Source of the DNA: Cyanobacteria bacterium FACHB-502
Lineage (GTDB): Bacteria > Cyanobacteriota > Cyanobacteriia > Elainellales > Elainellaceae
Assembly: GCA_014695325.1 (NCBI GenBank)
Contig: JACJNZ010000029.1
Location: 124,001-188,000, forward strand
Direction of reading: 5' to 3'
DNA: 64,000 nucleotides
Below are positions 54,125 to 62,116 of this stretch, in pieces; the stretch's first letter is position 1, and every line of letters starts with the position of its first letter. The notes below the pieces were generated by a model. The model was not told the origin of the DNA. It searched no databases and worked only from the letters and a program-made list of their open reading frames with translations. A program made the translations under genes and the position numbers.

Positions 54125-54637
54125 TCAAAAATCAAAGCTGATTTGCTTGGTTAGTGGTGCAGGAGAATACGAGCCATGCTTTAACTCGTTAATTGCCCAT
54201 GAGATAAACTCCTGAAATGAAAAGACCTCAAGAAATCGCTCGCCGTCCTTATGTGATTTCAGGTACTCGATTGCTTTTGCTGCCACATCGGAGTTGCATA
54301 TATACTCTCCGTCTAGAACAATGATGCAAGGGCAAGGATAGACAGTCTTGATATTCTCAACTAGAAAAGGTAGTTTCTCGATTACGCTACCAGAGGCATC
54401 CTGCCACTTGGATTCGATCGCTAGCCCTCCGGGAAAGGTCTCGCACGGTTCAACAAAACAATCAATTCTGATTGATTTGCCAAAGATGTCTTTGATTCCA
54501 GGCTTATACTGCGTTTGTACTGAATAGCCAACACACTCCAATACGCACTTAATAATATGTTCTGTTAGCTTGCCAGAAGCATTCGCATTTGACCCTGCAC
54601 TGGCGGCTTTGACTTTGATTGGCTTATGTTTGGGCAT
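54125..54637 (-). CDS. PD-(D/E)XK nuclease-like protein
   Basis: A 170-residue protein from the ATG at 54637 (MPKHKPIKVKAASAG). The arrangement fits a minimal PD-(D/E)XK nuclease: Glu26 on the first helix (SGKLTEHIIKCVLE), Asp59 in RIDCFV, and Glu75-x-Lys77 in LAIESKWQ, followed by PCIIVLDGEY and a helix. Restriction-enzyme-like families and Tn7 TnsA share this core, so the biological role is open. No methyltransferase partner is nearby. Its codons look more AT-rich than the core genes, and its place after a tRNA and beside a transposon remnant suggests horizontal acquisition. A longer frame to 54712 runs into the TniQ remnant. Confidence 0.7.
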   Translation of the reverse strand: MPKHKPIKVKAASAGSNANASGKLTEHIIKCVLECVGYSVQTQYKPGIKDIFGKSIRIDCFVEPCETFPGGLAIESKWQDASGSVIEKLPFLVENIKTVYPCPCIIVLDGEYICNSDVAAKAIEYLKSHKDGERFLEVFSFQEFISWAINELKHGSYSPAPLTKQISFDF

Positions 54638-54665
54638 AGGAAGATTGATAGGCTGCTCGTCACTG

Positions 54666-54842
54666 TTATAACTCCATCCGGTGACAAGGCACCTCAGCAT
54701 AGCAGCTTCCACAAAGCCGAATCGGGCAAGGCTGTAACGTCATTTCTTGCTGGGGCAACATCTCCCGCATCCGTCCGGGATCAAGTCTGATGAGGCGGGC
54801 GATCGCCCCTAACTCCTCCGCCGTTGGAAACGGATTGTGGTT
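54666..54842 (-). pseudogene. tniQ: Remnant of a TniQ transposition protein (Tn7-like/type V-K CAST type)
   Basis: About 57 codons read HNPFPTAEELGAIARLI, then RLDPGRMREMLPQ and PIRLCGSCYAEVPCHRME. From memory this follows the middle of the small TniQ of type V-K CRISPR-associated transposons: a helix after FNP-P, then a zinc-binding PIRLCGACYAESPCHRIEW-like segment. Both ends are lost: upstream sequence is the end of doxX and a stop replaces the conserved Trp after HRME. The second half of the family's zinc finger (a C-x-x-H knuckle) is missing. It is therefore an internal fragment, not a working gene. Family assignment is by recollection only. Confidence 0.6.
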
Positions 54843-54850
54843 GACAGAGA

Positions 54851-55315
54851 TCAGGATTTTCTCAGCCACCTTGCGATCGCCGTATCCAGCGAGAATAAAC
54901 CACCGCCATTGGTCAGGAAGAAGCTAAACCACAGGGCATAAAGGGAAGCTGTTTCCAAAGGGGGAATGTGCCAACCGTCTTTTTTAAGATGGAAAAAGAG
55001 AGCAATGAACATGGTGAATAGCAATATCAAAGCATTCAGCCGAGTCAATAATCCCAGCACCAGCAGAATCGAACTTCCAATTTCAGCGTAGGCAGCACAA
55101 TAGGTCAAAAACACAGGGTAAGGCAAGCCAATAAAACTGACAACGCCGTTGGCAAAGCCCTGCACATCCGCCAGCTTGCTAAATCCGTTATGGATCATCA
55201 GTAAGCCTACTGCCACTCGAGAAATCGTCCAAACAATCTGAGCCACACGGCTCTCGACCGCCGGGGATTGCAGCATGGCGTCCAGTAACGTCGGTTTCGT
55301 TTGAATCACAGTCAT
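54851..55315 (-). CDS. DoxX family membrane protein
   Basis: A 154-residue protein with four transmembrane helices (VAVGLLMIHNGFSKL, VFLTYCAAYAEIGSSILLVLGLL, LILLFTMFIALFF, LYALWFSFFLTNGG). The DoxX signature (Arg-x-x-x-G, HNGFSKL, AAYAEIGSSI, HLKKDGW) is clear. Members associate with oxidoreductases, for example in thiosulfate:quinone oxidation or with superoxide dismutase. Here the sequence just upstream is a broken thioredoxin-reductase-like tail, its likely former partner. It ends at the point where the TniQ remnant begins. Confidence 0.88.
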   Translation of the reverse strand: MTVIQTKPTLLDAMLQSPAVESRVAQIVWTISRVAVGLLMIHNGFSKLADVQGFANGVVSFIGLPYPVFLTYCAAYAEIGSSILLVLGLLTRLNALILLFTMFIALFFHLKKDGWHIPPLETASLYALWFSFFLTNGGGLFSLDTAIARWLRKS

Positions 55316-55344
55316 AGCTCAGAAGAATCTCAGTTAGGTTGAAT

Positions 55345-55552
55345 TCATTTTCGCCGATTGGGAAAGCGGTCAATCAGAATTATTGCAACATAGCCATTGC
55401 CAGCTCCGACAACTGCCCCTGAACGGGGGATTGCGAATTTCTCCGATCGCCCAAACCCCTTTTACCCTTGTTTCCATCCCCTCATTGACCCTCACTTTCC
55501 CACCTGCATTAAACTCTACCCGATCTCCGACCCCATCCATGAGCAGCATCAC
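55345..55552 (-). pseudogene. Frameshifted C-terminal remnant of a thioredoxin-reductase-like flavoprotein
   Basis: From 55552 the minus strand reads VEFNAGGKVRVNEGMETRV and GVWAIGEIRNPPFR, matching the last FAD-binding segment of pyridine nucleotide-disulphide oxidoreductases (usual GVFAAGDxRNxPFRQ). Immediately after NPPF the family-like sequence GAVVGAGNGYVAIILIDRF continues in another frame to a TGA at 55345-55347, so one frameshift is present. No upstream two-thirds of the gene exists in the window. The gene is 5'-truncated and frameshifted. Confidence 0.65.
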
Positions 55553-55599
55553 ATTGCTTTAATCAATAAAGACTCCCTCAGCAGGCAGAAAGACAAGCG

Positions 55600-55875
55600 A
55601 TGGTTTGGTTCCCCCCTACTCCTTTGGCAACCTGTTTATTTCACGAAGCGGTAATCTTACAAAGTTTTACGAGTGGAATATTAAACGTTTTTTGTCGATT
55701 TAGATCTAAATTGGTAGAACTATTTGGAGTCGCTGATAAGACATTAGACAACATCAATAAAGAAACCAACGAGATATTTTCGGTGAGGTTTATAAGAAAA
55801 CTGATGAATTCACTTGAAAGGCGACAAACTTATATTGTGGAAGGATCGATCGCAGGCTTACTAGCCCACTCGTGA
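55600..55875 (+). CDS. Uncertain small ORF in the accessory patch
   Basis: A 91-codon frame whose second half (KLVELFGVADKTLDNINKE, RFIRKLMNSLERRQTYIVEG) looks protein-like and AT-rich, but I recognise no family and no good ribosome site is present. It could be a fragment of another decayed mobile gene. The rest of 55553-55989 holds nothing recognisable. Confidence 0.25.
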   Translation: MVWFPPTPLATCLFHEAVILQSFTSGILNVFCRFRSKLVELFGVADKTLDNINKETNEIFSVRFIRKLMNSLERRQTYIVEGSIAGLLAHS

Positions 55876-55989
55876 ATCTAATTGCAGTTCATCTTTTCTC
55901 TTCTTTCCAAAGGGGGTGTTAAGATCCGCAGTTAGGCCTTATATAAAGTATTACTAACCGTAAAAGCGAAAAGCTCATTAAAACCTTTT

Positions 55990-56538
55990 ATGACTATTCC
56001 TCTACTGGTTGTTGATGTGCAAACAGGATTTATTAACGACTTTACACATCACATTCCCCCCAGAGTAGTGCGCTTAATTGAGCAGAAAATCTATTCTCCG
56101 ATATTATTTACTCGTTTCATTAACTTATCCGATGGTCCCTACACTCGCCTGCTCAACTGGAACGGTTGTCATGGGGAACCTGAAACCAATCTAGCGGCAG
56201 ACTTAGCTCCCTACATTCAATCCCAATTCGTCTTTAGTAAACCGGGATTATGCGGGATGCCTATTGAACTCGTGGATTATTTCTGTGACCATCAAATTCA
56301 GCAGGTTGCTGTAGTTGGAATCGACACCGATATGTGTGTCTTAAAAATTGCGATGGATTTGTTTGACCGAGGCATCGAACCACTTGTGTTAACAGATTGC
56401 TGTGCCAGTACTGCAGGGTTGCAGGCGCATCTGGCAGGTTTAGCGGTTCTGAGTCGCAATATTGGGGCACAGCGTTTGCGCGATGCTGGATTGGGAGAAG
56501 GCTTTCTTGCGGCTCCGACGCCAAACCAAGACGATTAA
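55990..56538 (+). CDS. Isochorismatase-like cysteine hydrolase
   Basis: A 182-residue alpha/beta protein of the isochorismatase/nicotinamidase superfamily. The triad is complete: Asp9 in LLVVDVQTGF, Lys84 in VFSKPG and Cys116 in IDTDMCVLK, with the cis-peptide region VVGIDTD. Members hydrolyse amides (nicotinamide, carbamoyl groups) or vinyl ethers. No metal-site His cluster typical of nicotinamidase is seen, so a generic amidase is more likely. A single-gene unit. Confidence 0.9.
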   Translation: MTIPLLVVDVQTGFINDFTHHIPPRVVRLIEQKIYSPILFTRFINLSDGPYTRLLNWNGCHGEPETNLAADLAPYIQSQFVFSKPGLCGMPIELVDYFCDHQIQQVAVVGIDTDMCVLKIAMDLFDRGIEPLVLTDCCASTAGLQAHLAGLAVLSRNIGAQRLRDAGLGEGFLAAPTPNQDD

Positions 56539-56746
56539 TCCCAAACATAAACTTTTAGCCTTTAGGAGCGATCGCATACTCCCTAAAATCATTAGACAAA
56601 ATCAAGTTCTAGCATAGACGGCCCTGATGGGATCGATGCTTCTAGATCTACGCTGTTATCCTCCTCTTCCCGTGACGCTGAACTGCGGATTGGGCGCGGG
56701 GCGATCGGAAATTGATTGGTGTTGAGTGCGATCGCCGTAGCAGGTC

Positions 56747-58126
56747 TTATACAAACGCAATCCAGGTGCCGTGAAAACCATAGGGAATGCGTTGGGGCAT
56801 CAAGACGCGGGCAATTGGTTCATCGGTCATGGCTTGGGCTGCGACAATGATCAATTCAGAGGTGCTCTGAGTTTCGTCATGTACGAACGTCATCAGCCAC
56901 CCATCGTCTTCGGTCGTCGCACCGGGTCTTGGCACAAACACGCCTTCACCCCCATAGCGTCCTGTCCCAAAGGAGTGCGTTTGCACCGATTGATGCGCCA
57001 GATCGAACTGGAGTAAGCCATTAAACTTGGGCATTGCGGTAGGCGCACTCTTGCCCGCATAGCCATAGCGGATAGGCCGTCCTAAATACTGTTCGTTGAT
57101 GCGTGGGAATTCGCAGGGGCAATCGTCGAGGGTCTCTTCCTGTACGGTTCCAGTCTTGAGATTGAACCGCCAGCGGTAAAGCAGCGGCACATTACTGCTA
57201 ATAGCGCGATTATCGCTTTCATGGGAACCCGGAGACGCACCCAGGATGCTGGTGCTGCCCATCCGACAGGCAATCAGGATAATGTCATCCCCCGACTCGT
57301 AAGCATTCAGCGTATGAAAAATGTAGCAACTGGGTGATTCAAACCAGCGAATCATGCGATTTTCGCCGTGCCGAGGCAGAATGCCAAACCGACTGGGGCG
57401 ATCGCGTTCAAAGGCAAAAGCAGGTTCTCCCCGCTGAATTCGTTCTAGCCGGAACGTTAGGGGCAAGTCCATAAAGATTGTGTAGTGTTCGGTGATGGCG
57501 AAGTCATGCATCATCACACCCACAGGCAGATCGATCCCAACCGTTCGCAGCAGTTCTCCCTCGGCAGAAACGACGCTGTACCTCAGGTAGGGCGGTTGAG
57601 CCAGCGAATAGCCAAAGAACATCATTTCACCCGTAGTCGGGTCAACTTTGGGATGGGCAGTCACCGGAGAAACGAGTTTACCGCCAAAGGTGTGTGACCC
57701 GATCGTGTCTAAACTGGGCACGTCGATCGCATGAGGTTCACCACCTTCCCAAAGGGCAAGCAGACGATCGCGATGCCAGACGAGAGCCGTATTCGCCACA
57801 TTTTTGGAGCCGTTGGGTGAAGGTTGCAGCATTCCCCCAAACAATGCCTGCCCTGCCTGCCGCTCTTGCTGGAATCCCTGAGTGCGGATGTAGCGATTGC
57901 GATAGCTTGCCTTGCCGCCCTGGATATGAACACCGTGCAGCATTCCATCTCCGTCAAACCAGTGGTAGCGACCAATCGGCGAAAACTGAGGATTCGGCCC
58001 GTTGCGAACAAACATGCCGTTGAGATCAGGCGGTAACTCGCCCAGAACTGGCAGGTCATCGATCGTTAATTCAGTTTGAACCGGAGCAAAGTTATCGGCA
58101 AGGTAGGGGTTGAGGGTGGCTGTCAT
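56747..58126 (-). CDS. Carotenoid oxygenase (carotenoid cleavage dioxygenase)
   Basis: A 459-residue seven-bladed propeller enzyme that cleaves carotenoids or apocarotenoids with O2 and non-haem iron. The four iron-binding histidines are identifiable: His158 (VTAHPKVD), His207 (MMHDFAI), His271 (IFHTLNAYE) and His452 (YGFHGTW). Conserved GMFVRNGPNPQF and FDGDGMLHGV are present. It resembles cyanobacterial CCDs of the NSC1/Diox1 type, but the cleavage site cannot be read off. No transit or signal sequence. Confidence 0.93.
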   Translation of the reverse strand: MTATLNPYLADNFAPVQTELTIDDLPVLGELPPDLNGMFVRNGPNPQFSPIGRYHWFDGDGMLHGVHIQGGKASYRNRYIRTQGFQQERQAGQALFGGMLQPSPNGSKNVANTALVWHRDRLLALWEGGEPHAIDVPSLDTIGSHTFGGKLVSPVTAHPKVDPTTGEMMFFGYSLAQPPYLRYSVVSAEGELLRTVGIDLPVGVMMHDFAITEHYTIFMDLPLTFRLERIQRGEPAFAFERDRPSRFGILPRHGENRMIRWFESPSCYIFHTLNAYESGDDIILIACRMGSTSILGASPGSHESDNRAISSNVPLLYRWRFNLKTGTVQEETLDDCPCEFPRINEQYLGRPIRYGYAGKSAPTAMPKFNGLLQFDLAHQSVQTHSFGTGRYGGEGVFVPRPGATTEDDGWLMTFVHDETQSTSELIIVAAQAMTDEPIARVLMPQRIPYGFHGTWIAFV

Positions 58127-58489
58127 CGGGTTGGGGGAGAAATAGTCTGCCTCTCCCTTTTAGCAGAAACGCGAATCAGGTGCTGCCCCCGCTCCTGCTC
58201 CTGCCAAGCTAAACATAGCCGCATTAAAACGATTGCTTAATCCTAGCTGTAGCAAAACTGTAGCGAAATATTTGGCAGTTCTTCAATGACTTCTGCTCCT
58301 CATCGAACATCATAGGGCGTTCCTTTCTATTGCTTGATCTACTCTATTGCCATGTTTTGAGAAAAACGCTTGGCATTGATCTTGATATTGACCTTGGCAT
58401 TTACCCTAGTATTGACTGAAATATCTTTCAACGTGATGTTCAAGCTTCTAAATTAATGCATCGTAGTTGGCCTGAAACATTCCATAAAA
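58127..58489. other. Intergenic region with short direct repeats
   Basis: 363 bases. Between 58368 and 58422 the phrases TTGGCATT, TTGATATTGACC and TATTGACT recur in an imperfect ladder. No gene or clear terminator was identified. Confidence 0.4.
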
Positions 58490-59263
58490 CTACAAAATTT
58501 TTTCTTGTGATATATTCTCCTGATCATCATTTTGGTTGCTCACAGATATTTCTGCAATTGTTTCTGAAACCGCGTTTGCGGCGGGCTTCACGAATATACT
58601 AATTCCGATTGCCCAGGCGATCGACAGCATCCATCCTGCCAGAATATCGCTGGGATAATGCACGCCCAAATAAAGGCGCGTCCAAGCGATCGTCACGACA
58701 TAGACCATCGCCAGCATTGTGGTGACACCAAGCCAGCGACCGCGCCACGCCAGCATGATCACCACAGCAGCAAACGCCATACTCGTCATTGCATGACCAC
58801 TGGGAAACGAGAAATCTTTTGGCAAAATATAACCTTCCCAGAGTTGGGGGCGCACCCGATGCCAGAAGGATTTTGCAGCCAAGTTAATTGCACCGCATCC
58901 CGCAAGCGTCAGAGTCAGGTAAACCAGCGATCGCCAGCGTTTTTGAGAGAACAGCACTCCCGCGATCAGGAAGGCGATCGGACCGATCGTTTTGACCGAG
59001 CCAAATTGCGTGAGAACGACTACAATGCGATCGAGCGTTGGGGTTGCTGCGTTGTGAATCGTGATCATCAGCGGCACTTCCCAGGTTAAACCACCCTCAA
59101 GCTGCCAAATTTTCAGTGCCAGAATCACAAATGCCTGAAGCGGGAGGTACACGCCACAAAATAGGAGCAACAGCAGTGCAAACCAGTCGCTTCTGGGTGG
59201 GAAATGCCAGTGGTTTCGAAACCAATTCGTCAAGAATTTCGGCAAGAATCGGGAATCCTTCAT
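58490..59263 (-). CDS. PAP2-family phosphatase
   Basis: A 257-residue membrane phosphatase with about six spans. The three acid-phosphatase motifs are present: KSFWHRVRP (KxxxxxxRP), FPSGHAMTS (PSGH) and TRLYLGVHYPSDILAG (Rx5HxxxD). These enzymes dephosphorylate phosphatidate, undecaprenyl or other prenyl diphosphates on the outer side of the membrane. The C-terminus is a polar Asn/Gln/Glu-rich tail. It might act on prenyl phosphates, but no context shows it. Confidence 0.9.
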   Translation of the reverse strand: MKDSRFLPKFLTNWFRNHWHFPPRSDWFALLLLLFCGVYLPLQAFVILALKIWQLEGGLTWEVPLMITIHNAATPTLDRIVVVLTQFGSVKTIGPIAFLIAGVLFSQKRWRSLVYLTLTLAGCGAINLAAKSFWHRVRPQLWEGYILPKDFSFPSGHAMTSMAFAAVVIMLAWRGRWLGVTTMLAMVYVVTIAWTRLYLGVHYPSDILAGWMLSIAWAIGISIFVKPAANAVSETIAEISVSNQNDDQENISQEKIL

Positions 59264-59424
59264 ACAGCGTGTGTCAGTTTTCAGCTCACCATCCCCAGCA
59301 GCAGATACACTGCAAATCGTAATGCCTTTTGCAACACAACCCCCGATCGCTTTCCTGAAAAACTATCAGGCTGAAATCGTCATACACTGGTCTTGATGGA
59401 TGACTTGATGAAGGAAAATGCCTC

Positions 59425-60276
59425 ATGGAAATGACTCGCAGCAGTAAAATACCCGAGATACTAAAAACCCATGAGGCAGACTTGCTGTTGGAGTGGAATC
59501 AGGAGTTAACCGCTACGAACACCCGAAGAGGGTTAATTAAAGAAGCAGAGCTACAGGAAGAGTGCCGGGAATTTCTCAGGTTGCTTCGCGTCGCTGCTCA
59601 ATCTGGTAATTTGAGCAATGTTCAGACATCAGAATGGCGAGAAGTTCGGGAAATGTTGACCAGCATTTCGCGATCGCGTTCTCAAAAAGGCTTCACCCCC
59701 ACGGAAACCGCTACATTTGTCTTTTCATTCAAGCGACCACTGTTTGATCGGCTGCGGCAGCAATTGCAAGACTTTACTGAGCTAGGTGAAGAGGTTTGGC
59801 GAGCAACTGACCTGCTCGATCATCTGGGATTGCTAGTGATGGAAGCCTACCAGAAGTCGCGGGAAGAGGTAATTTTGCGGCAGCAGGAAGAACTGCTGGA
59901 ACTGTCTACCCCCGTGGTCAAGCTTTGGGAAGGCATTCTAGCATTACCGATTATTGGCACCCTTGATAGTGCCCGTACTCAAGTGGTGATGGAGTCGCTA
60001 TTGCAGAAAATTGTTGAAACTGGGTCAGAAGTTGCCATTATTGACATTACTGGGGTTCCGACCGTCGATACGTTGACAGCTCAACACCTGCTGAAAACAG
60101 TGACAGCCGCTCGCCTGATGGGAGCTGACTGTATTATCAGCGGTATTCGACCTCAGATTGCCCAAACAATCGTGTATCTTGGCATTGATTTAACCGATGT
60201 GATTACGAAAGCAACCTTAGCTGATGCCTTTCTCATCGCATTAAAGCGCATGGGAACCACGATCGCCCGCAAGTAG
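59425..60276 (+). CDS. rsbR: Stressosome sensor/scaffold RsbR-type protein
   Basis: A 283-residue protein with an RsbRD-type N-terminal helical sensor domain (about 5-150: EILKTHEADLLLEWNQEL, TATFVFSFKRPLFDRL) and a C-terminal STAS domain (about 160-280). Phosphorylatable sites correspond to Thr216 in VDTLTAQ and, at the second position, Ser239 in IISGIRP, where Bacillus RsbR has Thr. With RsbS it builds the stressosome, which holds RsbT until stress. It opens an operon of five genes; rsbS follows after 16 bases. The signal sensed is unknown. Confidence 0.9.
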   Translation: MEMTRSSKIPEILKTHEADLLLEWNQELTATNTRRGLIKEAELQEECREFLRLLRVAAQSGNLSNVQTSEWREVREMLTSISRSRSQKGFTPTETATFVFSFKRPLFDRLRQQLQDFTELGEEVWRATDLLDHLGLLVMEAYQKSREEVILRQQEELLELSTPVVKLWEGILALPIIGTLDSARTQVVMESLLQKIVETGSEVAIIDITGVPTVDTLTAQHLLKTVTAARLMGADCIISGIRPQIAQTIVYLGIDLTDVITKATLADAFLIALKRMGTTIARK

Positions 60277-60292
60277 GTTAGAGGAGAGACTT

Positions 60293-60709
60293 ATGGAGCG
60301 CATTCCCATCCTTCAAATGGGCGAACTTCTGCTCGTCACGATTCAAGTCGATATGCACGATCGCCTGGCAATGACCTTGCAGGATGATCTGACCAATCGC
60401 ATTAGCCAAACCCAGGCAAATGGGGTTCTGATTGACATTTCTGCGCTAGAGATCGTTGATTCCTTCATTGGTAGAATTTTAAGCAACATTGCCAAAATGT
60501 CGCGGGTCATGGATGCTGAAACGGTGGTCGTCGGGATGCAGCCTGCTGTTGCGATTACCTTAGTGGAGTTGGGGCTGTCCCTGACAGGCATTCGCACGGC
60601 ATTGAATGTGGAAAAGGGGATGGCACTGTTGCGATCGTCACTGGGTGCACCTACCAAGGCTGAGGTCATTGCCACAGAATGGGATGCTGAGGACAATGCA
60701 GAAGATTGA
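60293..60709 (+). CDS. rsbS: Stressosome core protein RsbS
   Basis: A 138-residue single STAS domain protein. The conserved phosphorylation region is DISALEIVDSFIGR with Ser57, equivalent to Ser59 of Bacillus RsbS, whose phosphorylation by RsbT releases that kinase. Following helix and NIAKMSRVM plus VVVGMQPAVAITLVELG are family-typical. A ribosome site AGAGGAGAG lies before ATG 60293. The C-terminus has an acidic extension of about 20 residues (EWDAEDNAED). It overlaps rsbT by 14 bases. Confidence 0.92.
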   Translation: MERIPILQMGELLLVTIQVDMHDRLAMTLQDDLTNRISQTQANGVLIDISALEIVDSFIGRILSNIAKMSRVMDAETVVVGMQPAVAITLVELGLSLTGIRTALNVEKGMALLRSSLGAPTKAEVIATEWDAEDNAED

Positions 60710-61094
60710 GGAAATGACAATTCAATCCTCTGCTGACGTGGTTTTAGTTCGGCAAGCCGTGCGTCGGTTTGCGATTGAGGTTGGCTTTAGTTTAGTAGAC
60801 CAAACCAAAATTGTGACCGCTGCCAGCGAGTTAGCTCGGAATACCCTGGATTATGGGAGAGGGGGAACCGTAACCTTAGAAATGCTTCAGGACGGTGGGC
60901 GGCGGGGTCTCAGGCTAACCTTTGAAGACCAGGGTCCGGGCATTCCAGATATTGAAATGGCACTCAGGGATGGCTTTACCACCGGGGGCGGTCTGGGGAT
61001 GGGGTTGGGTGGCGCAAAACGTCTTGCTAACGAATTTGAAATTGAGTCTGTGGTGGGAGAGGGAACACGCATAATCATCGTACGCTGGAGGTAA
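60696..61094 (+). CDS. rsbT: Switch kinase RsbT
   Basis: A 132-residue GHKL-fold serine/threonine kinase that phosphorylates RsbS and RsbR and, when released, activates a downstream phosphatase. Motifs: N-box ASELARNTLDYG, G1 EDQGPGIPD, and G2 GGGLGMGLGGAKRL. ATG 60696 (MQKIEEMTIQ) preceded by GAGGA is chosen; ATG 60714 is an alternative. It overlaps the end of rsbS, indicating coupled translation. Confidence 0.92.
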   Translation: MQKIEEMTIQSSADVVLVRQAVRRFAIEVGFSLVDQTKIVTAASELARNTLDYGRGGTVTLEMLQDGGRRGLRLTFEDQGPGIPDIEMALRDGFTTGGGLGMGLGGAKRLANEFEIESVVGEGTRIIIVRWR

Positions 61095-61108
61095 CATGAG
61101 GGAATCAA

Positions 61109-62116
61109 TTGAAGGAATCTACGGCGATCGCTGTTACAGAGCAAAGTCAAACTGGGGAAGCACGGCGAGCCTCTCTGTCATTAGCCAACCGTCTTGGCTT
61201 TAAGGAAACCGAACGGGGCAAGGTTGGAATTTTGGTGACGGAGGTGGCGAATAATCTCGTGCAGCACGCAGGCGGTGGAGTGATTGTGCTGCGGGCGATC
61301 GCACAACATGACAGCATCGGCATCGAGGTTCTGGGGTTAGACCAAGGTTCTGGCATGATGGACGTAGAGGAGTGCCTCCAAGATGGCTTTTCTACTGCCG
61401 GAACATCGGGCAATGGGCTGGGCGCAATTCGTCGCCTCTCTGACTTCTTTGAAATTTACTCGCTGCCAAAAAAGGGAACTGCGCTTCTTGCTCATCTCTG
61501 GGCAAAATCCCCGATGCGTTCGTCAAAGAAAAGCATCGAAATCGGTGTGGTGGGTTTACCCAAGCCGGGAGAGGAAATTTCAGGTGATGCCTGGGCCTGG
61601 GAAGGAGATGATCACCGCAGCCTGTTTCTAGTGACAGATGGTTTAGGGCACGGTCCTGCGGCTGCCAGTGCGTCTTCAGCTGCCATCCGAGTGTTTCACG
61701 ATCATCAGCATCAGTCGCCTGAACGCATTGTCGAAGCGGCTCATGCTGCTTTAAAGAGCACTAGAGGGGCAGTGCTGGCGATCGCTGAAATCAATTTTGA
61801 GCAGCAGACGGTTCGCTTTGCGGGCATTGGCAATATTGCTGCCAGCATTTCTTCCGCAACCGAACATCACAACCTGATGTCTTACAACGGCACCGTGGGG
61901 CATGAAGTTCGTAAAATTCACGAGTTTACCTACCCCTGGTATAGCAACGGGCTACTGATTATGCATTCCGATGGCATCAGTACCCAGTGGAAGCTCGATC
62001 GCTATCCGGGCTTAAGCCAAAAACATCCCAGCTTGATCGCAGGCGTTTTATACCGCGATTTTCATCGGGAGCGCGATGATGTAACCGTGTTAGTGGCGAA
62101 AGGAACGGGAGCATGA
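61109..62116 (+). CDS. RsbT-like ATPase fused to SpoIIE/RsbX-type PP2C phosphatase
   Basis: A 335-residue two-domain protein starting at TTG 61109, about 5 bases after GAGGGA; the nearby ATG at 61096 is in another frame. The N-terminal GHKL domain has N-box VTEVANNLVQHAGGG and an ATP-lid region TAGTSGNGLGAIRR, related to RsbT/RsbW. The C-terminal domain is PP2C/SpoIIE-like with metal-binding Asp residues in ISGDAWAW, LVTDGLGHG and IMHSDGI, and RDDVTVLV. It lacks a long sensor domain, as in RsbX, so it may reset the stressosome by dephosphorylating RsbS/RsbR; the extra ATPase domain is less usual. Its stop overlaps the next ATG (ATGA). Confidence 0.88.
   Translation: MKESTAIAVTEQSQTGEARRASLSLANRLGFKETERGKVGILVTEVANNLVQHAGGGVIVLRAIAQHDSIGIEVLGLDQGSGMMDVEECLQDGFSTAGTSGNGLGAIRRLSDFFEIYSLPKKGTALLAHLWAKSPMRSSKKSIEIGVVGLPKPGEEISGDAWAWEGDDHRSLFLVTDGLGHGPAAASASSAAIRVFHDHQHQSPERIVEAAHAALKSTRGAVLAIAEINFEQQTVRFAGIGNIAASISSATEHHNLMSYNGTVGHEVRKIHEFTYPWYSNGLLIMHSDGISTQWKLDRYPGLSQKHPSLIAGVLYRDFHRERDDVTVLVAKGTGA

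Noticed and set aside
53961-55989. An intact CRISPR-associated transposon
   Set aside because: No cas12k, tnsB, tnsC, CRISPR repeats or second TGTACA end are visible; only a TniQ fragment and one possible terminus remain.
60606-60695. Earlier start for rsbT within rsbS
   Set aside because: The extra residues are Trp/Cys/His/Arg-rich shadow of rsbS; ATG 60696 gives the family's normal length.
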